A stretch of 64,000 nucleotides of DNA. Origin: Patellaria atrata CBS 101060. Lineage: Eukaryota; Ascomycota; Dothideomycetes; Patellariales; Patellariaceae. The DNA is taken from the NCBI GenBank assembly GCA_010093705.1, contig MU006098.1, positions 820,666-884,665 of the forward strand. The letters are read 5' to 3'. Position numbers and translations under genes: made by a program. Below the pieces are notes generated by a model, which ran no database searches, was not told the DNA's origin, and worked only from the letters and a program-made list of their open reading frames with translations. Positions 35,281-46,454 of the stretch are shown here, in pieces (position 1 is the stretch's first letter; each line of letters begins with the position of its first letter).

Positions 35281-37680
35281 ATGGATGGACCGCCTCCTCC
35301 ACCTCCTCCTCATGGCAAAAACCCTAAATCTCACTCTGGCCTACCTCCAGGAAATTACGACATCTTCATAATCCCACCCCACTCCGCCGGCTCAGGATTC
35401 CTCTACCTGCCATCCCTACAACCGCACCGAAACAGTTTCCTAGCCGGTGTTGCCAGCACACTGATATGCGTGGGAATATGGACAGTCATAGCTTCCACTG
35501 TGAAACAATGGTTCGCTGTTGTTGTCGCTTCTGGAGGTGTCGGGGTCCTAATACTTGCTGCTATAGTCGGTATAGTAGGATTGGTGGTGGGCAGAATGAT
35601 GACCGGAGGCACTGATCCCCCAAAACCAGAAGGGGGTGCCGGTGAAGGAGCCAGAGCTGGTCCCCCTCCAGGTGGCCAACGATCAGGTTATCAGCAAAGA
35701 CAAGGCTCTTATCAAGGGTTTCCAGGTGGTGGACCTCCTCCTCATGGACCTCCCCCTCATGGCGCTGGGCCTGGGTATGGCGGATATAATCAACATGACT
35801 ACCAGTCCCCACCAGAAGCCGATGACCCTGGGTTTGATGAATGGGAGAAGGCGCAAGAAGAACAGCGTCGGAAAGAAGCTGAGGGGAAGAAGAAAAAGCA
35901 AGAGGCGGAAGAAGCTAAGAGAAAAGCAGAAGAGGCCAAGAGGAAGGAAGAAGAAGCTATCAAGAGAGAAGAGGAAGCCAGGCGGAAGGAGGCTGAGCGC
36001 AAACGACGAGAGGAAGATGAACGGAGACGGAGAGAAGAAGAGGAGCACAGACGGAGGGAAGACGAGCGGAAACGACGTGAGGAGGAAGAGAGACGGCGAG
36101 CTGAGGAAGATAGACGGCGAGAAGAGGAGCAGAAGCGGAAAGAAGAAGAACAGAGACGCTTGGATGAGGAGCGGAAGCGGAAGGAAGAAGCAGAACGAAA
36201 GCGAAAAGAGGAAGAGCTCCGGCGAGAGGAGGAAAAGAGGCTGAAGGAGGAAGCAGAACGAGCCGCCCGTGCTGCCGCAGAGAAGGAGAAATGGGAGAAG
36301 ATGAGGGCGCGCGAGCGGGAGAAGCGAGACCGTGAAATTCGTGAACGGATAGCCCGCGAGCGCGCTGCAAGGGAGAAGGAGGCCAAAGAGAGAGAGCAGC
36401 GTGAAAGGGAAGCCCTAGAAGCAGAGACTAGAGCAAGAATCGAGAAAGAACTTCGTGAAAAGCTCGAGCTCGAAGAGCGCGCTAGAAAAGCTGAACAGGA
36501 GAAGAGAGAATTAGAGGAGAAGGCTGAAAAGGAGAAGCAGGCTCGAGAACGAGCAGAGCGCCTCAAAGCAGCTCGCGAACGAGCAGAACGAGATCGAGCG
36601 GAGCGCCAAAAACGAGAGCAAGAAGCCGCAGCGAAAGCAGCAGCAGCAACCACTCCTCCTCCTCCTCCTCCTCCTCCCCCTCCTATGGCACCCACAGCAA
36701 GTGCAACAAGCGCAACGAGCGCAACAAGCTCCACTCCCAAGTACGGCGTGGGAGAACGAACGAACCCCTATTCTCGAGTCGGCACCACTCCTTCAATATC
36801 ATCTGCAAGCAGTCCTCGCAAACCTACGCCCTCTGCTAATCCGCCATCGCCAACAAAGCCTGCTTATGAAAAGCCCTCTGCGAAGACTTACGTTGGCACG
36901 GAAGAACCTCACTCCTATCGCCCTTACGACGCGCCGAAACGTCCATATGCCGCCAACGCCTCCCAATCCTCTTTCTACTCCGAATCCTCATACGCACCCT
37001 CAGCCACGACCGCGCGAACGACTCCCCCACCTTCTCACCGCGGTCCTTATAGCACGAAAGACCCCGATAAGATAGTCCTGAAAGCAGTCTACAAATTCAA
37101 TGACCTCTTCCCGAACAAGCCAATCGCCAAACTCGAATCCGGTTCTGGTAATGTTACTGATGGCCTTATCCTAAAGATCATGACCGAAGGTCTCTTCATC
37201 GATGATGATGTCCGCGGCGTTGGCCAGCGCGAATGGGACATTAAGGCCTGGACCATGAAGCAAGTAGAGGTATGGTGTCCCGCTTTCCTTCTCGCTTTCC
37301 CTGCTGCTTTCGACACCACCGCCGCCGGTAAGGCGCGTCGTGAAGGCATGCTGCATTATCTTGCAGGCCAGCCCAAACCGGCAGGCTCAAACCCGGAGGA
37401 TGCAGATGCAGTGGTAGAGAAGCTCATGAGAAGTTGTAAGGGCACCTGTCACGCTAACACGGCAATGCAGACAGGGGAACGACACAATGTTCATGTTGTC
37501 CGCGCGAGTGTCAGAGATGCGGGGAATACAAAGTATGTGTTTGTGCTTGAGAAGACAGAGGGATGGAAGGTTGCCGTTGGTCTTCAAAGGCTCAGGAAAG
37601 GGAGTCAAGTGCGTGCTTTAGCGGTGAATGGTCTCGCTCAAGGTGAGATGACGAGGATTCTGACGCCTTTGGGATTCTAA
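35281..37680 (+). CDS. Large membrane-anchored coiled-coil protein, function unknown
   Basis: Single exon, 799 aa. The N-terminus is Pro-rich (MDGPPPPPPPHG). Two hydrophobic segments lie at about 53-73 and 79-107; the second ends in Gly/Val-rich sequence. A Gly/Pro/Gln-rich stretch follows, then about 270 residues (roughly 185-455) made almost wholly of Glu, Lys, Arg and Ala, a long single alpha-helix or coiled coil. Next are a poly-Pro run (about 460-471), a Ser/Pro/Tyr-rich linker and a folded-looking 185-residue C-terminal domain (DPDKIVLKAVYKFNDLFP... to the end). The layout resembles a membrane-tethered spacer carrying a terminal domain. I recognise no named family. Long open frames on other strands here are shadows of the charged repeats. 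Confidence 0.8.
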   Translation: MDGPPPPPPPHGKNPKSHSGLPPGNYDIFIIPPHSAGSGFLYLPSLQPHRNSFLAGVASTLICVGIWTVIASTVKQWFAVVVASGGVGVLILAAIVGIVGLVVGRMMTGGTDPPKPEGGAGEGARAGPPPGGQRSGYQQRQGSYQGFPGGGPPPHGPPPHGAGPGYGGYNQHDYQSPPEADDPGFDEWEKAQEEQRRKEAEGKKKKQEAEEAKRKAEEAKRKEEEAIKREEEARRKEAERKRREEDERRRREEEEHRRREDERKRREEEERRRAEEDRRREEEQKRKEEEQRRLDEERKRKEEAERKRKEEELRREEEKRLKEEAERAARAAAEKEKWEKMRAREREKRDREIRERIARERAAREKEAKEREQREREALEAETRARIEKELREKLELEERARKAEQEKRELEEKAEKEKQARERAERLKAARERAERDRAERQKREQEAAAKAAAATTPPPPPPPPPPMAPTASATSATSATSSTPKYGVGERTNPYSRVGTTPSISSASSPRKPTPSANPPSPTKPAYEKPSAKTYVGTEEPHSYRPYDAPKRPYAANASQSSFYSESSYAPSATTARTTPPPSHRGPYSTKDPDKIVLKAVYKFNDLFPNKPIAKLESGSGNVTDGLILKIMTEGLFIDDDVRGVGQREWDIKAWTMKQVEVWCPAFLLAFPAAFDTTAAGKARREGMLHYLAGQPKPAGSNPEDADAVVEKLMRSCKGTCHANTAMQTGERHNVHVVRASVRDAGNTKYVFVLEKTEGWKVAVGLQRLRKGSQVRALAVNGLAQGEMTRILTPLGF

Positions 37681-38048
37681 AGGTAGGGGATGATGATGTT
37701 GACGTTGATGTTTATGAGAGAGGGACTTGCTTGTCGACTTGTTGTGCGGAATGTGTTTGCGGAATGTATTGGGCATATGCGTGCATGCATCAGCGAGGGA
37801 GTTTCCTTATTTTCTGTTTCTCATCTTTTCTTCATTTGCACATCTAGATGTCTCATACCCTCTTGCCCTATTATTCCAGTCTTTTATTTTCCGTTTGTTT
37901 TTGGATAGGCATAGGGCAACGAGGGAGTATACATAGCTTGTACAGTGCCCACTCGTGGATGTAGATATGGACTATGAATCTGATGGGAATTATTTCTCCC
38001 CCTTTGCCGTATCTCCCGCACTGCGTTTTCACTGTTTCTTTCTAATAC
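37681..38048. other. Intergenic between convergent genes
   Basis: 3' regions only; nothing else recognised. Confidence 0.6.
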
Positions 38049-39422
38049 TTACCACTCCCTCATACCCCCATCAGCTCCCAAGAACCACCCACTCCTCCAC
38101 GCCTCTCCACCCGCCGCTTTCCTCACAGCCTCCTCGTCCACCTCAATCCCCAACCCCACTCCTCCCCATCCCGCAGCATCCACATATCCATCCACAACGC
38201 TGAACGGTCCCCAACCCTCGTCCGCCTTTATATAACTCAAGACATCCGCCTCTCCCGCCTCGGTGTTATAGTGGATCCCGAACCCCATCTCCTGAATCAC
38301 GTGGTTGGGCGTGCAGAGGGCTATTTGGAAGCAGGCAGCAAGAGCAATCGGGCCGAGCGGGCAGTGAGGAGCCAGTGCGATATCGAAGGTTTCGCACAAG
38401 GAGGCGAGTCGGTGCAGTTCGCTGAGGCCGCCGCAGTGGGATACGTCGGGTTGGAGAATGTCGATGGAGTTGTCTATGGGGAATTAGTCTACCGACGAGA
38501 AAAGGATGAGTGTGAGCGCAAGGAGAAGGGATAGGGCGTCAGGGTATGAGGACACGAAATAAGGGGACCTGTATCGTATTGGGACTTGTTACAGGAAGGG
38601 AAGCACCGCCTCTCTCCTTACCTTTCAAAAACCTCTTAACATCCCACCGCCCATACGTCCTCTCCCCCAACGCAATCGGCACGCTGCTCAGCTCGGAAAT
38701 CTGCTTGATCCCCTCGGGGTTTTCACTCAGCAACGGCTCCTCTACGAACAACACCCCCTCGTCCTCCAGCATCTTGACCAACCGCTTCGCCATCGGCCGA
38801 TGCAGCCGCCCGTGAAAATCAACCGCGACGTCCATCCCCAACCCCCTGACCGTCCGCACCCTCTCCACCGCGCCCGCCAACACGGAAGGCGAGTCCAGCC
38901 ATCCGACGTCCTCGGTCGCGTTCATCTTGACGGCGCGGAAGCCCTGCGCGCGCCGGGTTCGGGCGGCGGCGGAGACGGAGGCCGGCCGGTCGCCGCCGAT
39001 CCAGGCGTAGACGCGCACCTTTTTGCGGACTTGGCCGCCGAGGAGGTGGTGGATGGGCGTGTTGAGCGTGCGGGCTTTGAGGTCCCAGAGGGCAATGTCG
39101 AGGCCGGAGAGGGCGGACATGAGGACGGGGCCGCCTCGGTAGAAGCCTGGGTGGTGTTAGTGTTGTTGGGATCTTGTGGTATGGGGTGGGTTATGGATGG
39201 TGGTTAACCCCCTCGATATCCCGTCTGCCATATATGCTCTATATCGTTGGCTTCGTAACCTATGAATTTCTTCGCGAAGGCGTCGAGACAGCCCTCCACG
39301 GCTTCACTGTGGCCTTCTAATGTCGCTTCTCCCCACCCGTATTGCCCGGTTTCATCTGTTATCTTGACGAAGAGCCAGCGAGGGGGGACGCGGAAATATT
39401 CTAAGGTTTTGATTTTAGGCAT
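38049..39422 (-). CDS. D-galactonate dehydratase-like enzyme (enolase superfamily, MR/MLE)
   Basis: Mg2+-dependent acid-sugar dehydratase; bacterial DgoD converts D-galactonate to 2-dehydro-3-deoxy-D-galactonate. Exons 39422-39209, 39146-38622, 38473-38049 (387 aa), introns 62 and 148 nt. Collinear with DgoD: PPRWLFVKITDE, YGWGEATLEGHSEAVE, GFYRGGPVLMSALSGLDIALWDLKA, AWIGGDRPA. The metal and catalytic set is intact: DFHGR (Asp 181, His 183), VEEPLL (Glu 207), LGERTYGRWD (Glu 233), LQPDVSHCGG, and APHCPLGPIALAAC with the second catalytic His. The C-terminus ends GMREW, like the bacterial EW end. True substrate (D-galactonate or another aldonate) is inferred. It is divergent from the phosphoesterase gene. 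Confidence 0.9.
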
Positions 39423-39892
39423 TTTGGGACTTTTGTGTGTGCGATGGTTTTGACTTTACTGTTTGGATTGGATGTTTTGCAAAACTTTTTTTTTTACCTT
39501 GTTTGGGGATTGTTAAGGATGATGTCGTTGCTATGGACGATCTCGGACTGAATTTCGACGAACATGATACCGATGTGACGACTTTCTATTCTACCTTCCT
39601 ATAACAAGCATCCAGGAGAACTGATTCGATCTCTGTCAGAAGGAAGTACCTTGCTATACTCTTTCCTTTTAGGTTCAGGTGAGGTGATCTCCGCTTGACA
39701 GTTGAGTTACCTACCTTCTTTTACTTTTTCAGGGTCGTTATTCCCACTACCTCAGTAACTCAACCTGGACATGGATAGATCATCAAGATCATCAATTCTA
39801 TCCATCCTTTCGTTTCAAAGATGATGTTTTTCAGTATTAGAAAAGCAATCCTTACCTTATTCTTACAACGTCTCACAACATGATGGTCCACG
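39423..39892. promoter_or_regulatory. Shared upstream region of dehydratase and phosphoesterase genes
   Basis: 470 bp between two divergent start codons. It has a poly-T tract at 39486-39495 and no TATA box I trust. It may serve as a bidirectional promoter. Confidence 0.4.
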
Positions 39893-41076
39893 ATGGCATC
39901 ACAAGCGGTTCTCAAGCGCAAGACGCGCTTTGTATGCATATCGGATACGCATAACCAAAGACCTAAGCTTCCAAAGGGTGATGTATTCATCCATGCGGGG
40001 GATCTGTCAAACCAAGGGAGTTTGTCCGAGTTGAGGAAGACGGTTGAGTGGATTGAAGGGAGTGATTTCGACAAGAAAATCGTCATTGCTGGTACGCCGT
40101 CCCTTTCATTCGGAGTAAAAGGAGCGGGTTTGTCTCTGTGTAACCTTCATACTATTGCCCTACCTTAAAGGTCATCCAACCATACCAACCAACGCATTGA
40201 TGAGCATGTTGCCGCGTATATGAATTGCTAACTGCATCGATTGTTATAGGAAACCACGATATAACTCTCGATGCGGCGTTCTACAAAGAACATGGCGCAT
40301 ACTTCCATAACCAGCACCCCCAAGATCCTGCCGAATGTCTGAAACTCTTTACCGAATCCTCCTCCATAACCTACCTCAATCATGAATCTACAACTGTCCG
40401 ATTGACGTCCGCGGATGGTCCGCACACTGAGTTCAAAGTGTTTGGAAGTCCATACTCCCCAAAATGCGGCTCATGGGCGTTCCAGTATGACTCTGCAGAC
40501 GCGCCCAAGATTTGGGCCGCCATACCTCTGGATAGTGATGTTGTCATCACTCATACTCCACCTAAGGGACATTGCGATTGGACCACGAATACACGCGGTC
40601 CCAAGGAAGGCTGTGAAATGCTGCGAAGGGCGTTGTGGCGAGTGAGACCCAGCCTTGCCATCTGTGGACATGTTCATGGAGCCCGAGGCGTAGAGAGAGT
40701 TCGGTGGAAGCTAGATATGCCACGCGTAAAGTTCATGGAAGGAAAGGCTGAATTCTGGACGGACCCAGGAGCGGGGAATCAGAAACAGTCACTGGTCAAT
40801 TTGACTGCCAAAGGTGGCAACCCACTTGATAATAATGGTCTTTGCAAATCTTCCGGAAAAGCAAACAATGTCACTTTTCTACCTGGGGATGGAGCATCAT
40901 CCGAAGATACTGACTTCTCGCAACTGGAGACGCATGATGTTGAAGCGCTCATCGGAAGGATGGGACGTAGGGAGACGTGTATCGTCAATGCTGCGATCAT
41001 GGCACCCCGTCAAGATGTGCAAGTGAGGTTCAACAAACCCATAGTGATCGATATTGATCTACCCGTCTGGGTTTGA
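39893..41076 (+). CDS. Calcineurin-like metallophosphoesterase (MPPED-type)
   Basis: Dinuclear-metal phosphoesterase. Exons 39893-40091 and 40250-41076 with a 158-nt intron carrying a perfect GCTAAC branch site (341 aa). The metal motifs are in order: CISDTHNQ (Asp, His), IHAGDLSNQG (Asp), IAGNHDIT (Asn, His; the intron splits the Gly codon), ITHTPPKGHCD (His) and ICGHVHGARG (two His). This set and the short GDL/GNHD spacing fit the MPPED1/2-like family, usually phosphodiesterases of uncertain substrate. The last 60 residues are Ser/Asp-rich and end in a short hydrophobic strand (VIDIDLPVWV). No signal peptide, so probably cytosolic. Confidence 0.9.
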
Positions 41077-44000
41077 TAGAAACAACGGTTACCTCAATGA
41101 GATCAATATCTGTTTCAAGAAGTCTCTTCAAAGCACGATGATTTCACAGCAATCAGTACGGTCCCGTCATATTTGCCCAGTTTCTATGATATGACCGTTG
41201 ACAATCGATTGATGCGTTTGGTTGCGGCGGTTCTATGCTTTTACAATCCTGACACTCTACGTCCAAGCAATCATACTTGTACACGTACGGCTGAGGGAGG
41301 GGTTGAGAGTTGAGAGGCATTCCCCACGTGGAGACGGAGAGGGTTTGGATCGTTCGATAATCGGTGCCTGAGTGGTTATCGATTGGCAGAAGGCGCTTTT
41401 GCCCGTGTCGTCCCTGTCTCTTGAGTCTCTGATGCTCAGAAAATGCCCCGCAAATGCCAAGTTCATCCGCAGTCCCACCCTTCGCAAAGGAAAATGATGC
41501 TCGACCCTATCCAGCTTGCAACGAATAAACACGGATGCTAAGCCACGGATGGATCGGAAGAGCATCTAATACATGTTTCGCCTCGTGGATTTTGGGCAGT
41601 TTCTTAAGGCGATCAGTAAAGAGCTGCTTACTGTAACAGCGATCTACGTTCTGCCATCGATTGAAGGTGTACGGAAGTATTCCATCAAGCCCCCAAGGCA
41701 TCATCCTCCCGAAGGAGAAAGGCAAACAGGTCGGCATGGACGCTTTTGTGAGTCCTTTGGTCTAAAGATTTTCGCCTTTTCGTTGTAAGCGCTGGATGTA
41801 TGGTGATTCACTCTAGTGTCCAATCGTATCTTTAGATATGGGGTTTAAGTAATGCTGTACGACTTGTCCTCTGACCATATGGGTCCGACCTATCTTTTTT
41901 TTTTTGAAATGCGGGATGTAGCAGATTTGGGATAGTCGATGGGAGGAAATTGTCAGATGTTCAGTCCCCATGTTTCTTGTCTTTCGCCAAGTTCAGGTTT
42001 TGATTGGTCTTATGTTTCTAACCGCTGGTATGCAGGTGATGGGGGTTCAATAATAACGGAGTGAGGTGATATATTCTGCACAACGTCCCCTTTCTCTGGG
42101 TCACCATGACCATCGCCTGTCCGCGGCCATCGAACACTTCAGACCGGACTGAAGAGATAGCGATGAACTTTGCACGGTAGACGCCCGTTCTCAGGACGAT
42201 CTCAAGGAGGGTTTGTAACTCTTCTCGGATGGAGTGGTTGAAAGTTTAAAGCAGAATTAGTTGCGAACTTTGCTTAAGGGTATCGGCTTATAGGTCGATT
42301 ATGCTGGCAGCGTGGGATCCAAGACAGTTGGTCTCATGCAATGAATTTTGACACGAACGATGAGACTTCCATCTCGTTCCGTGGTGGGTTAAAGTGACGA
42401 ATGTGGGACGATGTAGATTTGTTGCCCTCATGAGAAAATGCACGATAGATTGCCCCATCGCCAGCCCCTTTCGGGCGAAAGATCCTGAATTGCGTATTGA
42501 ACGTTAACCACGCTCGCCTTGTCTCTGCCTGAAGAATTCGTTGGAGCCGTGAAGACCTGAAAGACGCCTTCCGCTGAAGTCCTAAGGAATAGAGGATACC
42601 TGAATCCTACATTGCATACGAAGGGCGGTAGTAGTCCTGCTCGTAGCATTAACTACTTCTCTTACGGATATCGTCTTTATCCACCTGAAAGCCAGCAGGT
42701 TCGGGATCTACCTATTCAGCTAAATCCATAGTCACCCACCTATTATTATCCACAGCGGCACCAAGAGGTGACATGCACCCTAGGGACCGCTTCTATATTT
42801 TCTGAATCTGACTGTTTGTCACAGCCCTGTGCAGTGTGCAAGCCCAAGTGCAAGGAACACACAACCTCGCAGGCTGCGTTCCCTGTGTCACTGGGGACAC
42901 ATCTGGAACTTTTGATATATGAGAAGCCTGACTCCTGAGTTTCTCGCAGCAGTTGGAAAGAGATCCAGAAATTCCAGATTGAAAAGTGAAACGCTTCACG
43001 CAGGAGGAAGGGAGAATCAGATCTGAATCGCAGGATCAAGTCATTCTCCATCTCACACCAATGCTGTTTAGCCACCACACGAGCCTCTGACGCACTCACA
43101 CCGCTACGACGCATGTTAGTGAAGCAGTAAAAGCAGTAAAAGCAGTAAAAGCAGTCAAGCAGTCAAGCAGTCAAGCCGTCAAGCAGTAAAGCAGTAAAGA
43201 AGCACCAAACCTCTTCAAGCAGAACACCACAGCAACCAAGTTATTGCCCAGCTACTGGTTGAGAATAAACAACGCAGCATCACCTGGACTTACTGCACCC
43301 AGTGGAACTGGACACTCCGAAATTCTAGAGTCGTCGCCAGTTACTCACGAGCTTCGACTCAGCCTCTCTCCCACTGCTACTACATCTCCCTTCAGTAACA
43401 TCCTCCGAGCGGTTACGAATACAAACCTTTACCGTATAGAAAACGTTTTGTAATTCTTCTTCCACTGATTCGCATTCGATTCTTCTTTTGAAATCCAGAA
43501 GAGCTTACGAAGTGCAACTCGTTTTGCGAATATTATTATTGCACAGCCCAACAAAGACCCGAAGACTTTTGGCTTCTACCATCTTCCGTACCTTACCAGG
43601 ACGTGCTGGCAGGAACCAACAACAACAAGCGAAAAGTCCGCATCGGTCGGCGGTCGGAGACAAGCGTAACAAGCGAAAAGAATCAGGCGCATCAACCCAC
43701 CGTGCCCACTTAATCAGCAACAAGTCAAGCAACAAAGGTCCCCAAACAAGCGGCCGTCATCCCCCCCGTATCTTCCCGTCATCGCTTACAGTTAGAAGGT
43801 CTCTCCGTTCGAACTTCCACCCCCCCTTCGCTCCAAACCCATAGGTTATCCTACAAACCCATTACAGATATTCATCGAATCGCCACAAATCCAAATACAG
43901 ACGCTGGGCCGTCTTTTCAATACCATTATTCAACTTACTTTGGGGCTTGGTTCAATACAGTCGTCACCCACCTCCAACACCGTTGTCGACAACATTCATT

Positions 44001-44117
44001 CTTAAACCATCGCCACTGCCAGCAACCTCTCTTCATGCCCATCTTTCTCAACTGATCGATAGATCCTTCGTCCATCTTTCCTATCACTCATAATCTCACC
44101 ACTCAATCATCCAGAAC
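41077..44117. other. Intergenic, 3 kb, with likely long 5' leader of the J-domain gene
   Basis: No supported gene; several 60-120-codon frames are non-ATG or lack any motif. From about 43100 the plus strand is rich in A and C with CAAG/AACAAC runs, like a long 5' leader. It also holds the tandem repeat at 43122-43203. Confidence 0.5.
43122..43203 (+). repeat. Minisatellite, AAGCAGTAA/AAGCAGTC units
   Basis: About ten head-to-tail units: three of 9 bp (AAGCAGTAA), then 8-bp units AAGCAGTC x3, AAGCCGTC, and AAGCAGTA x2, ending AAGAAGC. It lies about 920 bp upstream of the J-domain start codon. Confidence 0.85.
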
Positions 44118-45962
44118 ATGGACGAGTTACCTCCTTGTCCGTACACGGCTTTAGGTATTCCCAAAGACGCTACTTTAGGCAGCATCAAAAGCGCGTATCG
44201 AAAACTCGTCCTCACATGCCATCCGGACAAAGTCAAAGACGAGTCTCTGAAGGAGCAAAAGGCTGCCGAGTTCCACAAGATTCAATCCGCTTATGATCTC
44301 ATCGGGGAGCAGGAGGGCAAGGAGAAGTACGATGCTCTTCTGAAGTTGACCGAGTTAAGGAAGGCGAAAGAGGCGTTGGAGAAGGAGAAACAAAGGAGCG
44401 CACCGACCGTCGAAGTGAGGACTGCTGGGTACGAATTTCGCAGCTCACCACCTCAATCTAGTGCCGCCTTCACGTCTCGTGGACCTGCTAGGTTTGAAGA
44501 GCGGAGACCTCGTGGTTCCTACGACGACTACGATGAGCAACGGAACTCGTCTCGTAAATTTGAAGGGTATGAGAGAAGATCACCTCCGATGAAGACATCC
44601 CGTGAACCTGAACGCGTCAAAGTCACAAGTAGAGATAGTGAGAGGTCGAGTAGGAGGGAGCGCGACCGTGTCCGAGACCGTGAAGAGAAGAGGGAACGAC
44701 GAGGTAAATATGCCTCTTACGGGTCCGATGATGAATCGGATAGGCCCCGTTACGACCGTTACGAGGACGATATCCGGAGGCGCAGTGATGAAGACATCTA
44801 TCGCAAGAAATATTCCGAGCAAGATCGTGAAGAGGCTGAGGCTCGACGTTATACTGAAGGGTCAAGAAAGCAGGGGAGTTCCCGAGAAACTGAACATTCC
44901 GACTGGGCCCAACAGTTTCGCGAAGCGCAGTATTACCAAGAACAAAGTAGGCAGGGTCAAAATGAAATCCGTCCTCAACCCATTCGGATCTCCTCAAGCC
45001 GACAAGGCGAGGTCGAGTACAGACGCTCGAACGATCGACCAGAAGCAGTTCGTCGCTCTTCCGCCAGGCCAAGAGAACGAACGCATGAGTCAAGTAGACG
45101 ACGTTCTTCGGATCGTGAGCATGGTAGAGAACGTCGACCTTCACTACCTGAAATAGTCGAGGAGAGGCGGCCTCCCACCTTACAAAGCCACACATCATCA
45201 CCCCCTGTCATGAGAAATGTTCGCCTTTCACCTCAACAACGCTCTCATACCTTTGCGGAATACGAACGTGTCGAGGTTCCTAAACATCCCACAATCCGTC
45301 GCGCCGAGACGATGCCAACTCAACACACAATTCCTTCTGCCGTACCTTCCTCTTCTTCTCGCCGCAGAGATGCAGTACCAGCCAACTCATCCAGACTCCG
45401 CAACTCGGAAAGCGTACATGACTCCGGATACGCGAGCCCTTCCGAAGGTGTCACCAGAAAATATTACTACGGCACTGAGAATAAGATTGCTGGTGGAGTT
45501 CCTCTTGAGGATTATACCAATGGACATCGTGTCATCACTCGCGAACCTTCAGGCTCAAGCAAGAACGTTCGCACGCATAGTCCATCTCCTATTCGCGAAC
45601 GAGATCGAGAACGCGAAAGGGACCGACCTAGCTCATCTCGCCCTCACACAACAACTGCTGCTCCTCGTTACGCCGAACCTACTCGTTCCAATAGCTATGC
45701 TGCTTATGACGATAGACCTCAAGATCCTCGTCGCCCGACCGTCACTCATGTGAGACCCCCACCTCCTCAGCGAGAGAATACCGCGATGTACTATGGAGAA
45801 ATCCCCAAAGAAAGGTATCCACCTGAGAAAGTGAGCTTCGGCAAGCGTTACGGATATGGAGATATCAAATTCTCCGGCCGCGAATCGGAAAGTAGGCGCC
45901 GTGAAGCTGAATCAGGCTTCTCAAGACCCACAATACCGAGGAGCGCTACCCATGTCTACTAG
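44118..45962 (+). CDS. J-domain (DnaJ/Hsp40) protein with long disordered tail
   Basis: Co-chaperone that would stimulate an Hsp70 ATPase. Single exon, 614 aa. The J domain spans residues 7-75: PYTALGIPKDATLGSIKSAYRKL, the essential HPD at 35-37 and FHKIQSAYDLIGEQEGKEKYD. No Gly/Phe region, zinc fingers or class A/B C-terminal domain follow, so it is a class C J-protein. Residues about 95-600 are strongly charged and Arg/Ser/Glu-rich (RERDRVRDREEKRERR) with many Tyr and Pro, probably disordered and possibly RNA- or chromatin-linked. The first ATG directly precedes the J domain. The whole Arg/Ser tail leaves other frames open; those are shadows. Confidence 0.9.
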   Translation: MDELPPCPYTALGIPKDATLGSIKSAYRKLVLTCHPDKVKDESLKEQKAAEFHKIQSAYDLIGEQEGKEKYDALLKLTELRKAKEALEKEKQRSAPTVEVRTAGYEFRSSPPQSSAAFTSRGPARFEERRPRGSYDDYDEQRNSSRKFEGYERRSPPMKTSREPERVKVTSRDSERSSRRERDRVRDREEKRERRGKYASYGSDDESDRPRYDRYEDDIRRRSDEDIYRKKYSEQDREEAEARRYTEGSRKQGSSRETEHSDWAQQFREAQYYQEQSRQGQNEIRPQPIRISSSRQGEVEYRRSNDRPEAVRRSSARPRERTHESSRRRSSDREHGRERRPSLPEIVEERRPPTLQSHTSSPPVMRNVRLSPQQRSHTFAEYERVEVPKHPTIRRAETMPTQHTIPSAVPSSSSRRRDAVPANSSRLRNSESVHDSGYASPSEGVTRKYYYGTENKIAGGVPLEDYTNGHRVITREPSGSSKNVRTHSPSPIRERDRERERDRPSSSRPHTTTAAPRYAEPTRSNSYAAYDDRPQDPRRPTVTHVRPPPPQRENTAMYYGEIPKERYPPEKVSFGKRYGYGDIKFSGRESESRRREAESGFSRPTIPRSATHVY

Positions 45963-46454
45963 CCTTATGGCATGTAGTTCTGTATTTGTACAACTTTCTC
46001 TCTTTCAATGGACATACCATAAGCTAAATTTTCCTTTTCTCCCATCCCCCCTTGGTTGTGATGGTTTCATGCTCCTATACATTTCCTAATTCTCGTCACA
46101 TACATATTGCTGCTGGTGTCCTGTGCGTCTCTTTCCAATCCAACAAGTAAATAAATCATCCTCTTCCCTTTAGGTCTCTTGGCGCTCGGTGCGGTTGTCT
46201 CATACTTTCGGCTCCTGGCCATAAAGTACAAAATAAACTCATTTCAACATATTTTGGCCGCAAGGTCTCAGTAAAGGGAAAGGTACTACGGTGTCTACGA
46301 AATGAAATGTTATGGATGGAGGCATGGATACTTTCAGTACTGTGTTCTCGAGAGGTTATCGATATTCTTTTCTTATTGGTTATTGCGAATATTCCCCTTC
46401 TTTGGTATTTCGATTCGGTTTGGGTGTTTTAAAGATTTTTTTACAAAATAAAAA

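Noticed and set aside
35799-36740. 313-codon minus-strand frame opposite the coiled-coil gene
   Set aside because: It is the Ser-rich shadow of Glu/Lys/Arg codons on the other strand.
41340-41420. tRNA-like GGTGCCTGAGTGG stretch
   Set aside because: No matching acceptor stem, anticodon arm or GGTTCRA B box follows.
44602-45201. Overlapping frames on both strands within the J-domain gene
   Set aside because: Shadows caused by Arg/Ser/Glu-rich codon composition of the real gene.
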